Shown one piece after another: positions 58,001 through 64,000 of a DNA stretch of 64,000 nucleotides. This DNA is from Prunus persica (lineage: Eukaryota; Streptophyta; Magnoliopsida; Rosales; Rosaceae), in NCBI RefSeq assembly GCF_000346465.2, contig NC_034013.1:18411624-18475623 (forward strand). Direction: 5' to 3'. The translations under genes and the position numbers were made by a program. The notes beneath the pieces are model-generated. The model searched no databases and was not told the origin of the DNA. It was given only the letters and a program-made list of their open reading frames with translations. Numbering within the stretch: the stretch's first letter is position 1; each line of letters opens with the position of its first letter.

Positions 58001-61000
58001 ACTGGTAAGGTACAATGTAAAAGGCCTATATATCTGAGAACCCAACATCTTACCCGTAATTAATGGTGTAAATAACTTATTTTTATGAAAACCCCGTATC
58101 TTAACTGTAAGTTATAGTATAAAATGCCTATATATATGAGAACACAACATTTTATCCGTATTTTATTTAGTAAATAGTCTGTTTTTATAAAAACACCATA
58201 TCTTGCCGGTAAGTTATAGTGTAAAAGGCCAATATATCTGAGAACCCAACATCTTACCCGTAATTGATGGAGTAAATAACTTATTTTTATGAAAACCCCG
58301 TATCTTAACAGTAAGTTATAGTATAAAATGCCTACATATATGAGAACACAACATTTTATCCGTATTTTATTTAGTAAATAGTCTGTTTTTATAAAAACAC
58401 CATATCTTACCGGTAAGTTATAGTGTAAAAGGCCTATATATCCGAGAACCCAACATCTTACCCATAATTGATGGAGTAAATAACTTATTTTTATGAAAAC
58501 CCCGTATCTTAACAGTAAGTTATAGTGTAAGAGGCCTATATATCTGAGAACGCAACATCTTACCCGTAATTTATGGAGTAAATAACTTATTCTTCTCAAA
58601 ACACCATATCTTACCGGTACGTTATAGTGTAAAAGGCCAATATATCAAAAAACGCAACACCGTACCCGTATTTTATTGAGTAAAGAGCGTAGTTTTCTGG
58701 AAACACCATATCTTACCGGTAAGTTATAGTGTAAAAGGCCTATGTATTTGAGAACGCAACAACTTACCCGTAATTTATGGAGTAACTAACTTATTTTTCT
58801 ACAAACACCATATCTTATCGGCAAGTTACAGTATAAAACGCCTATATATCTGAGAACTCAACATTTTATCTGTAATTTACGGAGTAAATTACTTATTTTT
58901 CTAAAGGCACCATCTCTTACCGGTAAGTTATAGTGTACAAGGCCCATATATCAGAAAACGCAATATCGTACATGTATTTTATTGAGTAAAGAGCCTTTTT
59001 TATGAAAAGACGGTATCTTATCGGTAAGTTATAGTGTAAAAGGCTTTATATCGGAGAACACAATATTTTATCCGTATTTTATTTAGTACATAGCATGTTC
59101 TTCTGAAAACGCCACATCTTACGGGTAAGTTATTGTGTAAAATGCTTATATATATATATGAGAACGCAACATCTTACCCGTAATATACGGAGTAAATAAG
59201 TTATTTTTCTCAAAACACAATATCTTACCGATATGTTATTGTGTAAAAGGCCGATATATCAGAAAACACAACATTGTACACGTATTTTATTACGTAAAGA
59301 GCCTATTTTTCAGAAAACACCATATCTTACCAGTAAGTTATAATGTAAAAGGCCTATATATGTGAGAACGCAACATCTTACCCGTAATTTATGGACTAAA
59401 TAACTTATTTTTCTCAAAACACCATATCTTACCGGTACGTTATAGTGTAAAAGGCCAGTATATCAAAAAACACAACATCGTACACGTATTTTATTATGTA
59501 AAGAGCCTATTTTTCTGAAAACACCATATCTTACCGGTAAGTTATAGTGTAAAAGGCCCATATATCTGAGAACGCAACATCTTACCCGTAATTTATGGAG
59601 TAACTAACTTATTTTTCTAAAAACAACATATCCTACGTGTAAGTTGCAGTGTAAAACGCCTATATATCTGAGAACACAACATTTTACCCCTAATTTACGT
59701 AGTAAATAACTTAATTTTCTGAAAACACCATATCTTACCGGTAAGTGATAGTGTAAAAGGCCTATATATCTGAGAACGCAACATCTTACCCGTAATTTAT
59801 GGAGTAACTAACTTATTTTTCTAAAAACACCATATCTTACCGGTAAGTTATAGTGTAAAAGGCCTATATATCAGAGAACGCAACATCTTACCCGTAATTT
59901 TTGTGTAAATAACTTATTTTTCTCAAAACACCGTATCTTACCGGTACGTTATAGTGTAAAAGACCGATATATCAGAAAACGCAACATCGTACCCGTATTT
60001 TATTGAGCAAAGAGCCTATTTTTCTGAAAACACCATATCTTATCGGTAAGTTATAATGTAAAAGGCCTATATATCAGAGAACGCAGCATCTTACCGTAAT
60101 TTGTGGAGTAAATAACTTATTTTTCGCAAAACACCATATCTTACCGGTACGTTATAGTCTAAGAGACCGATATATCAGAAAACGCAACATCGTACCCGTA
60201 TTTTATTGAGTAAAGAGCCTATTTTTCTGAAAACACAATATCTTACCGGTAAGTTATAGTGTAAAAGGCCTATATATCTGAGAACGCAACATCTTACCCG
60301 TAAATTATGGAGTAACTAACTTATTTTTTTAAAAACACCATATCTTTCCGGTAAGTTATAGTGTAAAAGGCCTATATATCTGAGAACGCAGCATCTTACC
60401 CGTAATTTATTTAGTAACTAACTTATTTTTCTAAAAAAACCATATCTTACCGGTAAGTTATAGTGTAAAAAGCCGATATATCTGAGAACGCAACATCTTA
60501 CCTGTAATTTATGGTGTAACTAACTTATTTTTCTAAAAACACCATGTCTTACCGGCAAGTTATAGTGTAAAAGGCCTATATATCTGAGAAGGCAACATCT
60601 TACCCGTAATTTATGGAGCAACTAACTTATTTTTCTTAAAACACAATATCTTACCGGTAAGTTATAGTGTAAAAGGCCTATACATATGAGAACGCAACAT
60701 CTTACCCGTAATTTATGGATAACTTATTTTTCCCCAAGCACTATATCTTACCGGTAAGTTATAGTGTAAAAGGTCCATATATCTGAGAAAGCAACATCTT
60801 ACCCGTAATTTATGGAGAACTAACTTATTATTCTAAAAACAACATATCTTACGTGTAAGTTACAGTGTAAAACGCCTATATATCTGAGAACAAAACATTT
60901 TACCCCTAATTTACATAGTAAATAACTTAATTTTCTGAAAACACCATATCTTACCGGTAAGTGATAGTGTAAAATGCCTATATATCTGAGAACGCAACAT

Positions 61001-61460
61001 CTTACCCGTAATTTATGGAGTAACTAACTTATTTTTCTCAAAACACCCTATGTTACCGGAAAGTTATAGTGTAAAGGCCCTATATAACTGAGAACGCAAA
61101 ATCTTACCTGTAATTTATAGAGTAACTAACTTATTTTTCAAAAAACACCATACCTTACCGGAAAGTTATAGTGTAAAAGGCCTATATATCTGAGAACGCA
61201 ACATCTTACCCGTAATTTATGGAGTCAATAATTTATTTTTCCCCAAACACTATATCTTACCGGTAAGTTATAGTGTACAAGGCCCATATCTCTGAGAACG
61301 CAACATCTTACCCGTAATTTATTGAGTAACTAACTTATTTTTCTAAAAACACCATATCTTACTGGTAAGTTATAGTGTAAAAGGCCTATATATATGAGAA
61401 CGCAACATCTTACCCGTAATTTGTTGTGTAAATAACTTATTGTTCTCAAAACACCATATC
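55008..61460 (-). repeat. Satellite B, right arm, reversed, about 63 units
   Basis: Reverse complement of the left-arm unit (CCTATATATCTGAGAACGCA, ACATCTTACCCGTAATTTAT, ACACCATATCTTACCGGTAA, GTTATAGTGTAAAAGGCC). It forms its own subfamilies (GGAGTAACTAACTTATTTTT is frequent here and absent from the left arm). Its length, 6.45 kb, is close to the left arm's 6.87 kb. It ends abruptly at 61460 where an LTR starts. Confidence 0.93.
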
Positions 61461-64000
61461 TGACAGGACCCGACCCAATTTCCGCTTTGAAATTAGGGCC
61501 AAGTCCTGTGCGTGTCCGACACCTGACGAATGTCGGGCACAAAAGACCTTCTTACCCTTCTCGTACAAAATTCTTTTAAAATTTCCCTTAGACTTCTGCC
61601 GAAAATTCGGCAGAGTCTCCCTTGTAATTTGACCAAACCCAGATCTTTCCACCTGTCCAACAAACAAATAAACAAATCTACACCAACTGCCAGAAGAGAA
61701 TAACTAAGTATTCACCAGCTCCAGTTTTCCACTAAAACTAGATATCAGAGCATTTTCTATAAAACTCTACCTTACTTGGTGGCGCGGAAGCTATGAATGG
61801 CCCGGTGGTGGATCCTGCGTACTTCTACGGCCTGGGGGCGAAAAACAGGTTAAAAATGTGAGTGGACCAAACATAAGGTTCTGGAAAACAGTTTACAATC
61901 ATAATAACCCCCATAGTAAAAATAACTTGATAAGTAAAGCTAAAGTTCACCTGTGTTTAATATAAAGTATTCCTCTGAATATAAATATGTAACAGTATGT
62001 ATATAGATTCGTAAAGCTGAACAATTATATGAAGAGATAAAACATGCACGTTTATTGAGAAAACTGATATAAGATGATTGAAAAACAATAGCTGCATAAA
62101 AGTGCTCAAATTGCTTTAAAACTACCACCTGAGTGTACTCCTGAAAATTCGTCAATTCCCTTGGCAGGTCTCGGGCGTCACGCAGGCTACCCGAGCCGCA
62201 AACTGGCGAAATCAGGGGACTATGGTCAGCCTGATCCGCCGGCAGGTCTCGATGACACCAAGTCGACTCGAGCCGCTCTGGCAGGATGCAGGGGACCGTA
62301 GTCAGCCTGATCCGCAATCCTGGCAGGTCTCGGGGACACAGAGTCAGCCGAGCCGCAATCCTGGCAGGTCTCGGGACACCAAGTCTGTCGAGCCGCAAAT
62401 CCTGGCACTCACGGTCCGAGCGTCCCCGAAACTCATGAGGCAAAGTCAAGTGCACTGACGTAACTGAAATCAGACTGGATGTCCGTAGACATCGGTCCGA
62501 CTGTGGGTAATCACCAAAGATAATGGGTACACGGTGGTTCTAAAATAACTATCTCTGATAAATTCTGATAATCCACTGTATTCTGGTAAATCTGAGCTAA
62601 ATTACTATTTCTGTATCAAGAATCTCAAATCTGTTTGCTCGGCTAAATTTTATAAAAATAAAGATATTTCACAATAAAATTCATGCTATAACACTTATTC
62701 AAAATCAAATAGAAAATATAATCATAAAACCGTTTAAGAAAGAAAAGTCCACTCACAGTTGGTCCGAGCTCGCTGGACCTCTTGAAGGTCCCTCCTGTAG
62801 GTCGACTGGACTTCTGGTGCCTGATTAACCATGAATAATAAATTAATAAACTGCTGAATAAAAAGAATTTAAATTAAACACCCTGCCCCCGGCTCTTAGA
62901 AATACGCGCACTCGTTATAAAATTTCTCTTATACCCACATTAGCCTTTCAGACTCTTAGATCAGTTTTGGAAGACCCGACGCTTAGTTAAGCGATCAGCT
63001 GCCAGATCGGCCGACCCGGGACCCGTGGGGTCCATGATCTCCGATGGCCAATCTGGGCTTCTCTGAAGATTCCTCATAGAGAAGGAACCATGTTCCGCGA
63101 ATTCGGTCCGAAACGGACGGTTGGATTAGCCGAAATCGCGTTATCGCTTAAAATCCAAACCCTAGCCCCAGGGTTCGCGATTTCGGAGTATCCGGGACTC
63201 CGATTCGCAATCCGTTGAATCCTACACGATCCTGGAATCATGTAGTACGACATAGCCAAAATTCAGTGCGATCCGACGATTAGACAACACTGCACCCAAG
63301 GATCGCGCGATATGAAAAATCCGTTCGGGGCTCAAACGGACTCCGAATCGAGATCCGCGAAATCCTACGCGCTCGTGACGACATGAGGATCTCAAAACTG
63401 CCCAGAGTTACTCCACCACTCTCGCCCACGCGCCGCCTCGTGCGGGCAGATTTGGGTGTCCTAAGCGATTTTGGTGGTCGAAAAATCTCAGAATCAAGAC
63501 TCCAAACTCCTATCCTAGGTAAAACACCCCATTTGGAGTCACTTTTGTTCTTGGACATACCCCAAAAAGTGACCAGAAATAGTAGATCATGGCAGCCGAC
63601 GTTTCGACTGAGTTTCAAGTTGAAAATCGAACGTTCTAGAGCCAAAATCGATCGAAACCCATATATCCATCAGTTAGACCACGAAAAATAGCTGAGAAAC
63701 CATACCTTACTCGATCGATTTGGTGGAGAATTGAAGGAGAAAACTGAGCTGGAAGTTTGAACTGAAAATTCGGCAACAATGGCGTTTTCCGGCGAGGTCC
63801 GGCCACGGCAAGGGCGGCGGCTGGTCAAGAAATGACGACGGTCGAGTGATGGTTCGTTTGGCACCGATCTCGGAGATCGGCTCCACGTGTGGTGGCCGGT
63901 GCGACGTCGGGAAGGTGCGGGGGTCATGGGCTGGGGCGAAATCAGGAGGAGAGATGGAGAGGAGAGAGAAAATGAGGAGAGAGAAGGGGAGGAAGGGATA
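61461..64000. mobile_element. LTR-type sequence of a probable gypsy element, runs off the window
   Basis: It starts with TGACAGGACCCGACCC exactly where satellite B breaks off, as an LTR would. The 2.5 kb has no gene, is richer in G and C than the satellite, and contains tandem repeats at 62160-62410. The far end, internal region and target copy are outside the window, so whether it is a full or solo LTR and its orientation are unknown. Confidence 0.6.
62155..62412 (+). repeat. Tandem repeats within the LTR-like sequence
   Basis: About five imperfect units of roughly 45-65 bp with CTGGCAGGTCTCGGG, ACACCAAGTC and GTCGAGCCGCAATC. They give rise to a spurious open frame on each strand. Confidence 0.8.

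Noticed and set aside
54905..58599. Long minus-strand open frames of about 180 residues with a repeating 34-residue pattern (LLHYNLPVRYGVF...)
   Set aside because: They are translations of satellite B, whose 102-bp period is a multiple of three. Most units break the frame by indels and there is no start or gene context.
38529..61460. Regular short repeats that might suggest a CRISPR-like array
   Set aside because: The units are contiguous satellite without unique spacers, in plant nuclear DNA.
62222..62458. Open frames in the LTR-like region on both strands
   Set aside because: Explained by the GC-rich tandem repeats; no motif and no codon pattern supporting one strand.

Overview
The window is nuclear DNA from a flowering plant. 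Genes have short exons and long AT-rich introns with GT/AG borders, and most of the sequence is plant mobile elements and satellite DNA. The families fit a eudicot, perhaps a woody rosid, but nothing here fixes the genus. All functions are read from motifs by eye; no search was run.

Two host genes stand out. On the minus strand (5906-8722) are five exons of a calcineurin-like metallophosphoesterase. Its last exon is not in the window: a 1.7-kb Mutator-like element (4068-5807) and a degenerate Ty3/gypsy element (16-3908) lie downstream of exon 5. On the plus strand (28250-36540) is a complete seven-exon gene for a TEX2-like SMP/PH lipid-transfer protein of about 811 residues.

Between them, 11569-27999 is a nested pair of Mutator-like elements (MULEs). 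The inner one (12366-27825, 15.46 kb) has an exact 9-bp target duplication and 129-bp terminal inverted repeats that differ at two positions by eye. It carries an intact MURA-type transposase starting near the right end, a DUF1985 plus ULP1/C48 protease gene starting near the left end (two in-frame stops), a GRF zinc-finger/transmembrane gene, and two divergent small genes that look like paralogues of an unknown family. Both large genes run inward from the repeats, each with a probable 5'UTR intron. This resembles the ULP-carrying 'Kaonashi' MULEs, with extra cargo.

From 37.1 to 61.5 kb there are almost only satellites: A (about 159 bp) and B (about 102 bp, made of two related ~51-bp halves). 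They form a mirror-symmetric array: A-B-A in one orientation, a turn at about 52635, then A-B in the other. A degenerate Ty1/copia element (39385-44374) sits in the left B block. A MULE-type end lies at 37071, at the left edge. The right arm stops at 61461, where a long-terminal-repeat sequence begins and runs to the window end.
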